Source: Marsupella aquatica
Taxonomy: Eukaryota; Marchantiophyta
Assembly: GCA_973895155.1 (NCBI GenBank)
Contig: OZ316898.1
Span: 20,274,001-20,338,000 of the forward strand
Reading direction: 5' to 3'
Length of the DNA: 64,000 nt
The translations under genes and the position numbers were made by a program. Position 1 is the first letter of the stretch. Each line of letters opens with the position of its first letter. The notes under the pieces are model-generated. The model searched no databases, was not told where the DNA came from, and saw only the letters and a program-made list of their open reading frames with translations. Shown here one piece after another: positions 43,775 to 55,820 of the stretch.

Positions 43775-46700
43775 CAGTGATGCAGGTAGCCTACAGGACG
43801 GACTGGATGCAACCACTTTGGTAATGTATTGTATTTTTCGTTAAATCCCGCCTTCAGTGTCTTATTCAACTCTGTTTTTAAGCAATGAAACCCTAAAAAC
43901 AACAATTCTTTTGTGTAATGACCTATTTTTACATATAGACATCTTTCACACAATAGCTTTCTTGACATAATGATATCATTTCTGCAACTGCATCTCTTAC
44001 ATAATGACATCTTTTTGGCATGGACATCTTCTATGCAACACATGGGTATTGAGCAGCTGCTGTAGTTATATAGAAAATATTGAGCCCACTCTAGTCCAAC
44101 TTGTCATTATTTCACACCCCTTGTTACCCTTAAATTTCACTATTTTTACTTTATTCTTGTGGTTCTTCCTATTATTATAATGGTCCCTTTTTTGGGTGAT
44201 AAAAATGTCATCTAGAGTTAACACTAAAAGAAAACAATGAGACATTCAAGAGAGTGCACAGAGGTAAATGCTTGATGCCTGTGATCCTTGGCAAAACAGT
44301 TTTACCAAATAAGACCCTACAAAACTTTTCTTACCAAATAGGACCTCCCTGACAGTCTTATGTCAGAAGTTCTTGTAGTGGTTCCTCTAACCAATTTTGC
44401 CTTGATACTGTGACCAACCAGAGCTACTGTGAAGTTTATGGCCCAACCTTGGACAGTCAAACAACATGGTTAAGGAATTTCTGCAAAGTACTGGCAGTCG
44501 TCACCCAAACCGTGTCAACTTAAGTGAAGACTACTTGGTTAATGTATCCTAGGTTGAATTTTTACTGCATTGCGGTTATCCTTAGATTCACTTTCACGCA
44601 AGCTTCTACATGGGGTTTTCACTATGTTTCCGACTTTGTTTTATGTGCAATTGTTATTGAGTGTTTACCAAAAGGGAAGAGGAGATGTGTGTATGCAATT
44701 GCAAAGCATAGAGTCTTGGGATTTAGTAGAGCCACAGGGATTTAGGAGACAAAGGCTTTCAATAGATTTTCATACATTTTCAATGCCTCTGCACTGTTTG
44801 CTCTAAAGTAGTAAGCTAAGGGCTTGGGGGTCGCTTTTGCAGAAGTGCCACATCACTTGTAATAATGAAGTATAGGATCATTTAAATGGGTCACCTCCAA
44901 AACTTTACTTTCAGATTTCAATTCAGATTTCAATTCAGATTTCATCACAAAGGTTCATATCAAGTGACCTATCCATTCTGGCTTTAGATGAAATTGAGGA
45001 GTTCATCACTTGTACAAGAAATCTCCCAATCCTACATGGACTGGAGTCAGTCTACCCAAAATTAATGCTTAGGTGGAAAGTGTAGTATGGCTATATAGTC
45101 TAAACCACTTGTTGAGGTGGTGTTTTCAAACAACCTCTGGGTCTCTTCTCATTTTGGAAGTAAAATATTAAATGCACTATCTAGCTAACATTTTTTTTCG
45201 AAAGGCACTCTCAAGTAACCTGTACATCAGGTATCAATGGTAAAACACAATAGACCAATTAATTTTTGTCCTCTTGCTCAATTAAAAAAGGTCCATGAAA
45301 GTGGGAGAAAGTTTAACATCATTATTATCGTTCCAGAACATTCCATTAATATCAATCAGTCCACTGGTACAGGGAATTCGCCACAAACAGACGTAAATTC
45401 TAAACGAAACAACTGGATCCATGGGAAGGAAGTGGAAACTACGAAACCTGAGATAAAATTATTAGGGAAGAGTTTTATTTGTCCTTCTACTGTAGGTTAG
45501 TCCATCGGCAAACTTATAACGTCCACACAACCAAGCTTATAACAAATTTATGTCGTTGACAAGAGACTGCAGATTTCTCAGCCACTGTTTGTCGAGAAAT
45601 CCATTTCTCACTTTCACGTTGAATCCTTATCTAACTGAATCAACCTTGTCACTTAGTTAACTACAGTAGATACCCTTTCGTCTCGTCAGGTTGATCAGCA
45701 GACTCATTTCTCACATTGAAGCTAGTATGTTTGTTTTGGATTCTTCTCTGACTTCAATTCTACGACTCCTGTAGCTTGGTCTCATTATCAATTTTAGCTG
45801 TTTCCTTTTACAAGCTGTGTCTGTTTCACACATGAAAACTTGAAAAATATTGTCTATGTCCTAGGTGCAACTGCCTGTCGTTAAATCCATCCATGGGTCA
45901 AGCTCTATGCAGCACAAGTGTTTTCTAATCAGTCAGTGTGTGAATAGAATAGAAGCATGCCATCCATTCATTCATTTATGATTATTGCTTAAATTTCACT
46001 AAAAGGAAATAGATTGCTTAAAATCGCAATCTGGCACTCTTAGACTCTTTGCAATCTTGGGATTTTACATGACCGAGGTGAGAGTACCTTTCTAAATCAC
46101 AACCAATCATATCAAGTGACTGGTCCACTTTGACTTAAAAATGAATTCGAGAGCACACTTGTAGTGAACTTCTCCCAATCCTGTAATCATTTACTTACAT
46201 GGGCTAGAGTGGGCCCCCAAAATGCAATAGTATTCTCTCGATATGTACAATCTCATTCTCTCAGGACACTGGCCAGAGTCCGACCCATTGTATGACAGAT
46301 TTTTTGTCAAGAGGCACTGAGTGTCAATGAGATGGGCCTCTGGATGAAGTATAGGAAAACATAAGGGTACTCTCGTTTTTGGTCAGCTCGTTCCTGTAAA
46401 GCGCCGGGAGCATGACCTCCTAGTACTGTCGAGCATGCTCATGGTTTGACATTGCTATTATTTGCTGTATTTATGTCTCAGGCTCTGCTCGCTAGGCACC
46501 TCATAGTTCAGGCGGTTCAAGACGGATTAGAAGTTTCATTGCTGAACTTTCTATAAAACAAATTTGTGCTACAGGCAAGCTTACCTGTGGTCGCATGTGG
46601 GTCTCAGTCGGTGTGTTGTCCGCCGACGTGTTAGTCCAATAGCAGATTTTTTGTTCCTTGGCTAAAGTGTCCAAGATATGCTGAGATGTGAGACATCTAT

Positions 46701-47227
46701 TCTTATGCCAAAACACGTACTCGAGCATCCTTCCAACAAAATAATATCGTTGAGGCACCATTGCGTTACGTACTGGACATCCAGGTTAAGTTCTGCCCAA
46801 TTCACCAATCTGCAAAGGAGTTGAGTTCTTTCTAAAAATGGACAACGACGATTTATAACTAGGAAATTAAGACTACACTCCTTAGTGAACAAAATCTAGC
46901 CTCTGACTGCTTTGACTAAACTTTTACTGAATTGACTTGAGCTCGAAACGTGACATCGCTGGCAGGTCTCTTCTACGTTTTATCTGAGATTCGGCAACAA
47001 TGATAATTCAAAAGTTCGCATTCACTCAATCCACAACTTATTGAGCACAGCTACAGTTGGATTCGAAAGTCAAGTCGAGTCACACAAAAGTCGTGCCGGC
47101 AACTACGGCCAACTACATTCGTCAGGTCCTGATTTTTTCTTGCAATGTTACAGGCTTTCATTAGACAATGTGGTGTGGTGTAGAGAGGTGGTCTAAGATC
47201 AAAAAATCAAATCTTCATAGCTGTGAA

Positions 47228-47395
47228 AATTGGATAGAGTACACTCAACTCGTGTGGCCGGGACAAAGGGCCCATCACCATATATAATGGCCAAGTCCCA
47301 AACATAGCCACCCCAACCGAAATTGGATAGAGTACTCTCAACTCGTGTGGGACAGAGGGCACATCAACCATAATGGCCAAGTCCAAAGCGTATTG
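47228..47395 (+). repeat. Direct duplication, 93-bp period
   Basis: AATTGGATAGAGTAC(A/T)CTC with CAACTCGTGTGG and ATAATGGCCAAGTCC occurs from 47228 and again from 47321. Confidence 0.85.
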
Positions 47396-48235
47396 GGGCC
47401 AGTCTTGCCCTGCACAGTCAAGCCCAGTAACCAGGGTGTGAATCACTCTAATGGGCCAAATGAGTAGGGATGCCTTGATCATGGACGGAGCCAGGGAAGG
47501 GGAAATTAAGTTAAATATTTATACATGCAGAACATAAGAAGAGGCCCCCACAAACCAGGGTGTACTTGCCAATAGCATGCATGTTCGTTCTAATGTCATC
47601 CTATTTTAACTTATTGAAAAAATGTTTAAAAGCTGCATTATCATATCATATTTAAATTTATTAAGAGAATCATTTGGCATAGTAAAGGATATCTGTGTAG
47701 TGCATTGGTGGTGGTTTTGGATTGGGACCGAAAGGTTGAGGACTCAACCCGGGGCTTGAAGCCCTGCCCTCGGCAACAATCTGTTTATAAAAAATGCAAG
47801 GGTGCAAAAAGCTCATGGAAGCTCATGGAAGCTCAAACTTTAATATATACGAGCATCTCGAAGGGCTTTTGTGTTTCCAATGCAGAACAGAACGAGAGAA
47901 GGCCTCAGCAGACAAGACAGATATTTGCTTCGGACACCAAGAGCTGCCTGTCCGCTTTCAGTTGTCTTCCAGCGTAGCGTGCTTTGTGATGTGGCCGATT
48001 GCTCTGAATCACATTGACCCTCCGTAACTAGCGATGTTTCCAACCAAGCATCCTTGTTTCATTACGCGGCCTGCCCATGGGGCCGGAATCTGATTGTCGA
48101 TGCCGGCCTGCTGAGAGCCCGCCTTGTAGGATGAGCCAGGAGGCAGACCGTGAGGGCTTGACACCCGAGTGAGGGATCGAGGAGAGGTGGGACCCCGACT
48201 GGCTTGACAAGAGGAGCACTAAGATAAATACACAC

Positions 48236-48237
48236 TC

Positions 48238-48268
<31 letters not shown>
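48236..48268 (+). repeat. TAGA/GATA tetranucleotide microsatellite
   Basis: About seven to eight uninterrupted TAGA units. Confidence 0.9.
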
Positions 48269-49378
48269 GAAACTGATATTGGAATTGGAAGCACTGGAAA
48301 GATGATCCACCTTTTGGAGCTTTGAGTAGCCGTACATGAGCTTCCATGAGCTGACGACGTCTTCAAATAAATAAGATTGAAGAAGTGCATTCTGGAGGAA
48401 ATGCACTCCAACAGGTCTGGAGTGATAGCAGAAGTAACTGGCCTATACATCATCCCTGCGTGCTTGTGTACTTGATGCCCTGGCTGAATGGAAGACAGTA
48501 TCTATGTAGTTCGTCGATCGGTCCCAGGGCTTGCTGGCCAATCAGAGTGGGCATCACTTGTGAGGTGGAGCTTCGAATTCTTCTAATGGAGTGGGTTGCA
48601 GAGGAGCAGGCCTTCGTGTTGAGTTGTATTGCAACTTTCTAGGTTGGCACCTTTCTCCAGTTTACAGAAGATCGATCATTCCGTTGTCCAATGGGCGGGG
48701 CGAAGAGTGCTTTCGGCTTCAAAGACACTATTGGAGCTTGGAGTACGTTACACTGCAGGTGCATTCTATAGATCGTTTAGATAAGGTAGCAGATTGAACG
48801 TTGGATACTTTGGCTGGATTGGAATTTCTCTTGGGAAGAATGTTGGAGGGATTCGAGTTTAAATAAGCTATTGGGTTCGGAGCTGAACTGCCCAGCTGGC
48901 CCAATTCTGTGAAACCGGAAATTCTGGAGATGAAGCTACTACTGACAGCTCTCCCGAACGCCTAGGTCTTGAAAACTGGTGTACGCTTCGCTTACCTGGA
49001 TATTCGCTACCACTGATCCTATGCCGATTACTCAATTTTCGTCGTGCAGTTTGGAGTCGCATAATAATCTGAGCTTCATGGCTCTCCATGGAAACGGACT
49101 TCATCGAAATTCACTATGACGGTGGGCGTGAACTATGATTAGAATCATTTGGCTTCAGACGATCGACTCTCGACGTTCTCACCTAAGATTCTTTAACTGT
49201 AAGTCTCCACTTCACTTGGATTTCGGTCGATTCGGCGTCAACTTTAGATGAAGTTGCCGCTGATCCAGGCATGGCACAACATTGATCTTTCGTTAAATCT
49301 TTGGCGTCATTGTTGATGTAAGGTCGTAATCTTCGATACGACCATAGTGAGCTCAAATCCGATCGAGGGCCAAGAGCT

Positions 49379-51970
49379 ATGGGGAATGGCGCAGTGAAAG
49401 CGTTGCCACCGACAGGTGTGGTGACAATTGTGCTTGCTGGTGGGCGGGTTGAGCAATTCAAGAAGCCCGTCGTAGCTGGCGACATCATGCTTCGTCATCC
49501 GCGTCACCATGTGGTAAGACCGGACTTCTTCCGTTCCTCGCCAATGGTAGTGCTGAGGCCTGAGGAGGTACTCATGCCGGGTCACAAGTTCCTCCTGGTA
49601 CCGTTCCACACTGTCTACAAAAGGCTGAGCAGAAAGGTAGAGGTCCTGCATCGGCCTTCGACTTCATCTTCAGCTCGACCCCCTTCAGCAGCATCAGCAG
49701 CTGGTGGTGCTTACCCGAGATCAGCGTCTGATCAGCCAGGAGCCAACAGGGGTCACAGCCGCTCCCGTCCCGTCTCTGTTGGCACACAACCTTCTGTTAA
49801 AATTGGGAAGAGAGATTCGGCTGGACTAGTAACTGCCAGAAGATCACCTGCCGGCCGCAGTCCTCTAGTCTTGAGAAAGATCTCTGAACCCACAGCCAGT
49901 GCACATGACCGAAAAATTCTTCGGCACAGACAGATGTCAAGGAATTCCAGGAAAAGACGGTCGGGGGATAATGGTGATTATACAAGGATGAGAGTGTTGC
50001 TGCACTCGCGGGTGAGGAGAAACAGCACCCGCGAGTCGGCAGCAGAAGTCACGGACTATAAATCGATGGAGTCATCGAATTTGACGAAGCTTCAATCGTT
50101 CATGACGGCAGACTTTGCAAAACCTAACTCGATCGCGTTGCTAACTACGACGAAACAGGCATCGTCGTCGGACCTGGCAGTTCCGGACTACGAATCGTTC
50201 CAGAGATCACTGAAGGCTTCTCGGGAATTACGGTTTGGGCGGAGAATGTCAGCTGTCACGGAACATGGATCGTTCGAAACAATGGATTTTTCTGAATTGG
50301 AGAAGGCTTCAATTGCGCCATTGTTGCCAACAACAGCAACATTGGTCAGGAGACTTGCCCAATCATTCGAGGCAACGGCTTCGTACTCATCGGAGAAGAA
50401 TTCTCGTGAGCAGATACTACCAAAGACAGTAACATCGATTGCGGAGCATGAGTCGGTCGAGGCTATGGACTCTTCCGAACCGAAGAAGAGTTCAAGTGAG
50501 CCACCATTGCGGATGATAAGACCTTCACGGGCTTCAGTCCTTGGTGTGAAAGAAAGGATAGATTCTCTAGCTCGTTCTCGAGGTGATGATTTGTGTCTGG
50601 ATCACCTAACAAGGTTGAAGCAGGACCTTTCTAGGTTCAACAAGACTCTTAGACCCCTGAGCTCATCAATGGAGGGAGAATTAAACCCACAGAAGACTAC
50701 AATCAAGATGGCAAGAACAAGCTCAGCATCGGTCAAGAAACTTGTTCAATCGTTCGAGAAAAATTCTCCTGCTCAGCTAATATTAATGCCAAAGACAGTA
50801 ACATCCGTCGAGGAGCATGAGTCTATTAACTCTTCCGAACCCCGGGAGAAGAGTTCAATTAGTGAGCCACCGTTGCGGATGCCAGCTCCTCCACCTACAG
50901 ATGGATCTCCTTCAGCCTTTGGTATGAAAGAAAGGATGGATTCTCAAGGTGGTGATTTTGGTCTGCATCACCAAACACGGAAGGAGGACCTAGAGTTAAG
51001 GTTCGACAAGCCTCCCAGACCTGCTTCCTCTACGGAAGGGGAATTGAAGGAACAGAAGCTTACAATAGAGATGGCAGCAGATTCCCAGCAGGCCATGACC
51101 CATGGTGCCACACAAGATGGCTCGAGACAACAAGTTTCGACAATAGGAGAGAAAACTGTTGTTAGCCGGGAGCAAGAACGGAGCTCAAGTGGGAGAAGCG
51201 AGCAGCCGAGCGAGCAGCGCGCGCCACGACAACAGCAGGAGATCATGGGAGATCAGGCTGGCGGTCTGAAGGGTCTTCAGCAAGTTCACAGAGGAGTTGG
51301 GAACAGTAAATCTGAGGTCAAGGTGTTAGACAGAGGACCAATGTTCAAATCTTCTCAAGTTGCATCGAAGCCCTTAATGACTGCAGTACCGGGGAAAATG
51401 TCGTCGGTGATTTTGTTCAAACCAAGGAAACCTCATCAGAGAAAATTGATTGAGCATCTCTCTTTGTCTTCTTCACGAATCCTCCAGTCTCCTCTACATG
51501 GTCGGGCTGCTCCAGGAGGTAGTACGGAGAGGCAGAGAAAAGCGAACCTCAAACTGATAGATCACCTTAAACTTGCGCCTTCACCGCCGCCATCCTTCGT
51601 GCAGAAGCTGTATCAGCAATCCCCTCTACGTGCTCATAATACCAAGGTGAAGAAGTCGGCGCGGCGGCGATTTCAGTCACCAATGGTACAAAATGCCGGT
51701 GTTAGCGGAAGCGGAAGCGAGTTACCCAAAGGTCGAAAGGAGGACGTCGTGGCTTTGCAGCTGAACCAGGTTATCGACTTCCAATTGGGCGCTTCGGTAC
51801 TTCGCCCGAACGGTGTGGACGGCATCGGCGTGACACCGATCGAGGAGAAATTTTTGAAACTGCCTCCAGTAGGTCTCTTCAGAAACCGAAGGTTGAGAAC
51901 TACAAGGAGAGTTCACACAACGGCCAACTGGAGACCAAAGCTGTCGCCACTAGTAGAGTTTTCACCATAG
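49379..51970 (+). CDS. PADRE (DUF4228) protein, unusually long with disordered tail
   Basis: A single-exon ORF of 863 aa starting at ATG 49379. It begins Met-Gly-Asn, a likely N-myristoylation site, as in many PADRE proteins. Residues about 1-92 form the PADRE core, with VTIVLAGGRVEQFKKPVVAGDIM, then VVRPDFF and the LRPEEVLMPGHKFLLVP stretch. Family members are plant-specific and respond to pathogen and abiotic stress; most are 150-300 aa with a disordered tail. Here the tail is Ser/Lys/Arg-rich and includes a duplicated segment (residues about 321-446 and 451-566), paired RKxxLIxHLxL motifs (about 688-696 and 722-731) and a C-terminal Trp-Arg-Pro-Lys-Leu block (851-855) like the short C-terminal motif of many DUF4228 proteins. 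Biochemical role unknown; membrane attachment through myristate is inferred. Confidence 0.85.
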   Translation: MGNGAVKALPPTGVVTIVLAGGRVEQFKKPVVAGDIMLRHPRHHVVRPDFFRSSPMVVLRPEEVLMPGHKFLLVPFHTVYKRLSRKVEVLHRPSTSSSARPPSAASAAGGAYPRSASDQPGANRGHSRSRPVSVGTQPSVKIGKRDSAGLVTARRSPAGRSPLVLRKISEPTASAHDRKILRHRQMSRNSRKRRSGDNGDYTRMRVLLHSRVRRNSTRESAAEVTDYKSMESSNLTKLQSFMTADFAKPNSIALLTTTKQASSSDLAVPDYESFQRSLKASRELRFGRRMSAVTEHGSFETMDFSELEKASIAPLLPTTATLVRRLAQSFEATASYSSEKNSREQILPKTVTSIAEHESVEAMDSSEPKKSSSEPPLRMIRPSRASVLGVKERIDSLARSRGDDLCLDHLTRLKQDLSRFNKTLRPLSSSMEGELNPQKTTIKMARTSSASVKKLVQSFEKNSPAQLILMPKTVTSVEEHESINSSEPREKSSISEPPLRMPAPPPTDGSPSAFGMKERMDSQGGDFGLHHQTRKEDLELRFDKPPRPASSTEGELKEQKLTIEMAADSQQAMTHGATQDGSRQQVSTIGEKTVVSREQERSSSGRSEQPSEQRAPRQQQEIMGDQAGGLKGLQQVHRGVGNSKSEVKVLDRGPMFKSSQVASKPLMTAVPGKMSSVILFKPRKPHQRKLIEHLSLSSSRILQSPLHGRAAPGGSTERQRKANLKLIDHLKLAPSPPPSFVQKLYQQSPLRAHNTKVKKSARRRFQSPMVQNAGVSGSGSELPKGRKEDVVALQLNQVIDFQLGASVLRPNGVDGIGVTPIEEKFLKLPPVGLFRNRRLRTTRRVHTTANWRPKLSPLVEFSP
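50339..51076 (+). repeat. Internal duplication within the PADRE coding region
   Basis: Repeat 1 (50339-50716) and repeat 2 (50729-51076) share, in protein, QSFE, LPKTVTS / MPKTVTS, EHES, SSEP, SEPPLRM, KER(I/M)DS, DL, GEL and a final KMA/EMA, in the same order. It is an old in-frame tandem duplication of about 115-125 residues. Confidence 0.8.
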
Positions 51971-53519
51971 TTCAGCATTACACAAAGTAGTTTTCCGATT
52001 TTTCTAGCAGGTATAAGGCGCTTTTGTCGGTACATTCGACTAGATAGTTTAGATTCCAGGCTTGATCTTTCGAGGTAAGAGTAAGAGCTTTTATTTCCCA
52101 ATATGGAAGAGAAAAGTAAAGTCGCACCCCGTTGACAGCAATTTCAGGATTTTCGGGTGACAATGTTGTTAACTGTAGGAATGACCGCTAAATTCCATGG
52201 GTGGAAAAGTCCACTCTGATATAAAACCAAAAGTGAGTTTAAGCTACTTACTGGGAAAGAAGTCTCAAGAGGTAGTTCAAACTGTTCCGTTCAGTATCGA
52301 TCATTGGCAAATCATGACGGAGCGGTGTCAGTGGTAGACCTAGTTGATAGTGCTTAAGCACCGCGAAGTAGAGCACAAAACCAGCCAACTATTCTTCAAA
52401 TGCAGATCCAAATCCCCCACAATCCGTCCGGTTCAGCTAGTGGTCTTCTTAATTATCAGGTAGAAATTGCCACAGATTTTTGTGCTAAGGCTTAGGCCTA
52501 CCTATCAAACAACTGTTAACGAATTAGACAACTCCGTTCACTTGAGACAAGAGGTCAATTCGAGCCCTAGTCGAGATTAACGAGCTAACTTCTCCATCTA
52601 CCAGTGTCGTGGGCTTGCTGTCCACATTCTATGCATTGATGTGTGATCGACTTATGGCTCTTGGAACGTCGTGAACCTTTGTCCAATGGTCCATGGGTCT
52701 GAGTCCCGTTTATCGAATGTCCAGTCTTCCCAATTCATTCAATCTCTCATTCTCCAGCCCAGAAAGCAACCCAACTAAAACACTACGAGTGCCGGCAATT
52801 ATGTCCAGTAGTACCATGAGTTAAACCTCAGAATCGTATTCCAACAGTGCTGGAGCTTTAGATTATTTAGCTGCACGCAAGTGTCTGATCCCTCAAGGAG
52901 GCCGATGTGATGGAAAAGAACACCTGGAGCTGCCGGCATTTGGAGTAAACTAAGGATCCATGTATTAAATTGAATTACAAGTTCTGGCGACTGTACGTCG
53001 AGGGTCATGGCTTCAGGGAACAAAGTGCTATTCATAGCAACACGCATTGGACTGCCAGGAATGTTCCAGCCCTTTTCACTAATCATACTTCATTCGATCC
53101 ACCAGCAAGCCAAGTTCCAAGGGAAAAATCCAGTCACGCGCAATGTAGCTAAAGAGATCGACAGACGGATACAGCAAGTTCGTGCCGGCTGCTGGTACTG
53201 TACTTCTAGTGGGAGCAAATCTGTCAAAACGGTGACAGAAGCAAGAACCTTTATGTGACAATGAGAGTGCTATTACTCTTGTCCACACGACAAAACATCA
53301 TGATCGTACCAAGCATATACTAAGACGAGAGAGACAGCGCCTGCAAGCCTCAACTGTAATTTTGAGGCACAAAGTCGAGGAAGGAGAGTACAGTCCGAAC
53401 ATGATTTTTAGCAACGCCCCAGAATTCACGTTCCCTGCCAAGCAAAATCATGGAATATTCATGTCGGAATCGAAGGGGCTGTTTGGGCTGTTGATGCCTC
53501 TGGTGACAATACCCTAGAC
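51971..53519. other. 3' flank of PADRE gene and spacer
   Basis: No recognisable gene. An ATG frame of 83 aa (53007-53258, +) overlaps a minus-strand frame of similar length and has no recognisable domain. Confidence 0.4.
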
Positions 53520-53690
53520 AAAATGGATTTGTATTTAAATTCGATTTGTGGTGTGGGGACCTCTTGGCTTGTTTTTCTTGGGCCTTTCCCTTTTCTCCTT
53601 CCCTTCATTGGGTTGCTTTGAGCGATTGGGATCTTGTCTCCAGGCTCGGTGTTTTTGGCCCTTGGGCAGTGTAATATAAAGATTTGTGGT
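53520..53690 (-). repeat. Dispersed repeat P copy, bordered by a short direct repeat
   Basis: On the minus strand: TTATATTACACTGCCCAAGG, GCCAAAAACACC, CTGGAGACAAGATCCCAATC, AAAGGGAAAGGCCCAAG. GGTCCCCACACCACAAATC occurs at both borders (revcomp of about 53547-53567 and 53682-53702), a 19-bp direct repeat that could be a target duplication or part of the element. Confidence 0.7.
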
Positions 53691-53964
53691 GTGGGGACCC
53701 GTTCCATTGGATTGGTGGTGTGGGGAAGGAATCATAAATCACACTTCCATTTGCAATAACTGATATTTGGTGCATTTACACTCTTTCTTATCTATATACA
53801 TATTTTTTTAGTTTATTTATTATTGCCATCTTGTTTCACTATGATGAGACAAACAATTCTAACATAAATATCTGGCCACGTTTCATTGTTGGATGGTGGT
53901 TCTGGTGAGCAAAGACGCAGCAAAGACGCAGCAAAGATGCAACTTGCAGGTATATGCACGCAAA

Positions 53965-54180
53965 TGATCATCCAACAAAACTTGATATCTAGATAAATAC
54001 ATGATTCATCTCAAATGAGGTTATGTACAAGGAAACACACAGATTTTTATTGCACTCTAGGCCCATCTATATGTAGTTATCAAGTCCTTCCAAGCCCCTA
54101 CTAGGTATTGGGATGCCACTCCTTGAAAGCTAAAACCTTGCTATAAAGTCTAAACCAGTCTAACTAAACTGTCCAGTCAA
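53965..54180 (-). mobile_element. Partial solo LTR-like copy of the C-type (copia) LTR family
   Basis: CATCCAAC, TTGATAT, ATGAGGTTATGTACAAGGAA, CACACA and TTTTATTGCACTCTAGGCCC match, in order, the LTR at 31051-31381. The strand follows the copia element. Edges are approximate and no pol sequence is attached. Confidence 0.65.
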
Positions 54181-55820
54181 AATTGAAAATCAAAAGAAGA
54201 GTTCAATTGTGAGCCACTGTAGATTTCCACTTTTAATATTTTTTAAAGCATAAGTGAAGTCTGATTTTGCTCTTTTTCCCAGTAACATTTACAAATGATG
54301 TATACAACATTTCATACAAAAAAATCAAGCTTACCACAGGGGGTTCAGGCATGTTACTCTTGCTCATTTTATATTCATTGGCATGAGTGAGAGCTGCATT
54401 CCTCAGGACCCTCAAATGCAAGTTGGCTCTAACACTTAGGGGAGCTTTACAAGAACTCGAGGACACCTGTTTCTTTTTTCCTATGTGTGAAATGCAATCC
54501 TAGTCATTTACAGTGGGAACTGGCCACTCTTCACTTTACATGAACTTGGGAGTGCAATCAAGCAAAACCATTATAGATTGTAATCATTTGCACTGGGCTC
54601 CTTGGAAGTCCCATTTTTTTCCCCATGTGCACAGCTTCTTTTTCTCAAAAGCTTAGACCTCCGTGGTCTCAAAGAATGGAGCAAGTCAGGGGCAGCTTCT
54701 ATTCAGGGTACCCTATTTCTTATCTCCAGACCTAACACATGTATTTCTTATCTACAGACCTCCCGCTCATGCGTCCTTAACTTTAATGTATGTACAGAAA
54801 GTTAAGTTTGCTTTGCTTTGGACAGAAAGGCACTTAAACTGCCCCCACCTTCTTGGAAAGGCTCTATCTTCAGATAATTATGTGGCTGACTAAAGAAGCA
54901 TTTGGGTTAATCAAGATCTGCCACATCACCACTTCATATCTCATAATGGTGGTGAGTATACAATCTGAGACATACATTCGTCATCATTTTCTGGAATGTG
55001 CAAATGTAGTACTGTCAGAGTGTGTCAGAAATGATATCATGATGTTTCTAGTTTGTCCCATAACATTTCTGGTTTGTTATGTTGGTGGGGCATACCCAAA
55101 CATTTAACTGCACATCAAAACATGACATATACTATATACGGCACCCCTGCATACCGTGATAATCCTAGTTTTTTTCTTTCAATCAATGAATGCAGCCACA
55201 TTTTGATGTGTGATTACCAGCAGGGCAAACATTTCTGGTTTGTTATGTTGGTGGGACATACCCAAACCTTGGCCAATGGGCTTGTGGTGTGCCATTACAC
55301 TTATACTGCCTCCTTGGATAGGCAGATACACATAAGGTTGACCTTTACGCACAATAATTGTCCATCTCAAGACCATTACCCCAGACATTATTAGGGCCAT
55401 CTTGTATGTGGTGGTCTCCAAAAAATCTGCCCTCAAGTGAACTAGGTTTTCACTGCAAGAGACTTTCTTGCCTCACCCTCTCTTCAACCAGTCCTCACGG
55501 TAGAACTTCAGGACTTTCAAGGGCAAGGGTCACAACATTGTGGCCCTTACCATCCCGACCTTTGATTGTTATATAAAACAAAGCAATATAATCCGCGTGT
55601 ATTGCCTTCATTGATTCTGTGCAAATTCTGCATCTCACTTTTTACATGTGTGAGCTGGTAAGAGCAGCTTTTCCGAGGCAGCTTTTTTGAGGACTTTCCT
55701 GCCTCGCCCGCCTCTTGAGCCAGTGCTCAGGTTCTGGAGAGAAGAGGTCACAGGAGGCGACTATGGAAACATTGTCATGGTGCTAGGAAGTGTTTTATAG
55801 AAACAGCTGTTTACTAACCT
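54181..55820. other. Intergenic, no gene recognised
   Basis: Contains a duplicated GGTTTGTTATGTTGGTGGG with CATACCCAAAC (55072 and 55233), and CTTTC(T/C)TGCCTC(A/G)CC blocks near 55462 and 55697. No recognisable coding sequence. Confidence 0.4.

Larger units (their letters stand above)
43830..49378. other. Long intergenic region with small repeats, no gene recognised
   Basis: The sequence at 44018-44052 matches the end of the 14655-15395 minisatellite. TCAGATTTCAATTCAGATTT is a short tandem near 44912. A 93-bp direct duplication lies at 47228-47395 and a GATA microsatellite at 48236-48268. The final 500 bases are GC-richer and probably form the promoter and leader of the PADRE gene. Several open frames (such as 47794-48027 and 48868-49104 minus) have no recognisable domain. 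Confidence 0.4.

Noticed and set aside
47720-47790. Possible tRNA or SINE head with GGTTGAGGACTCAACC
   Set aside because: The sequence is a short palindrome but lacks a proper A box and T-loop; no cloverleaf can be drawn.
48868-49104. Minus-strand ORF upstream of the PADRE gene
   Set aside because: It contains an internal GTAAGC donor, but no downstream exon with coding character was found; probably PADRE leader/promoter DNA.
53007-53258. 83-aa ATG ORF on the plus strand
   Set aside because: A minus-strand frame of equal length overlaps it and no domain or splice support is visible.
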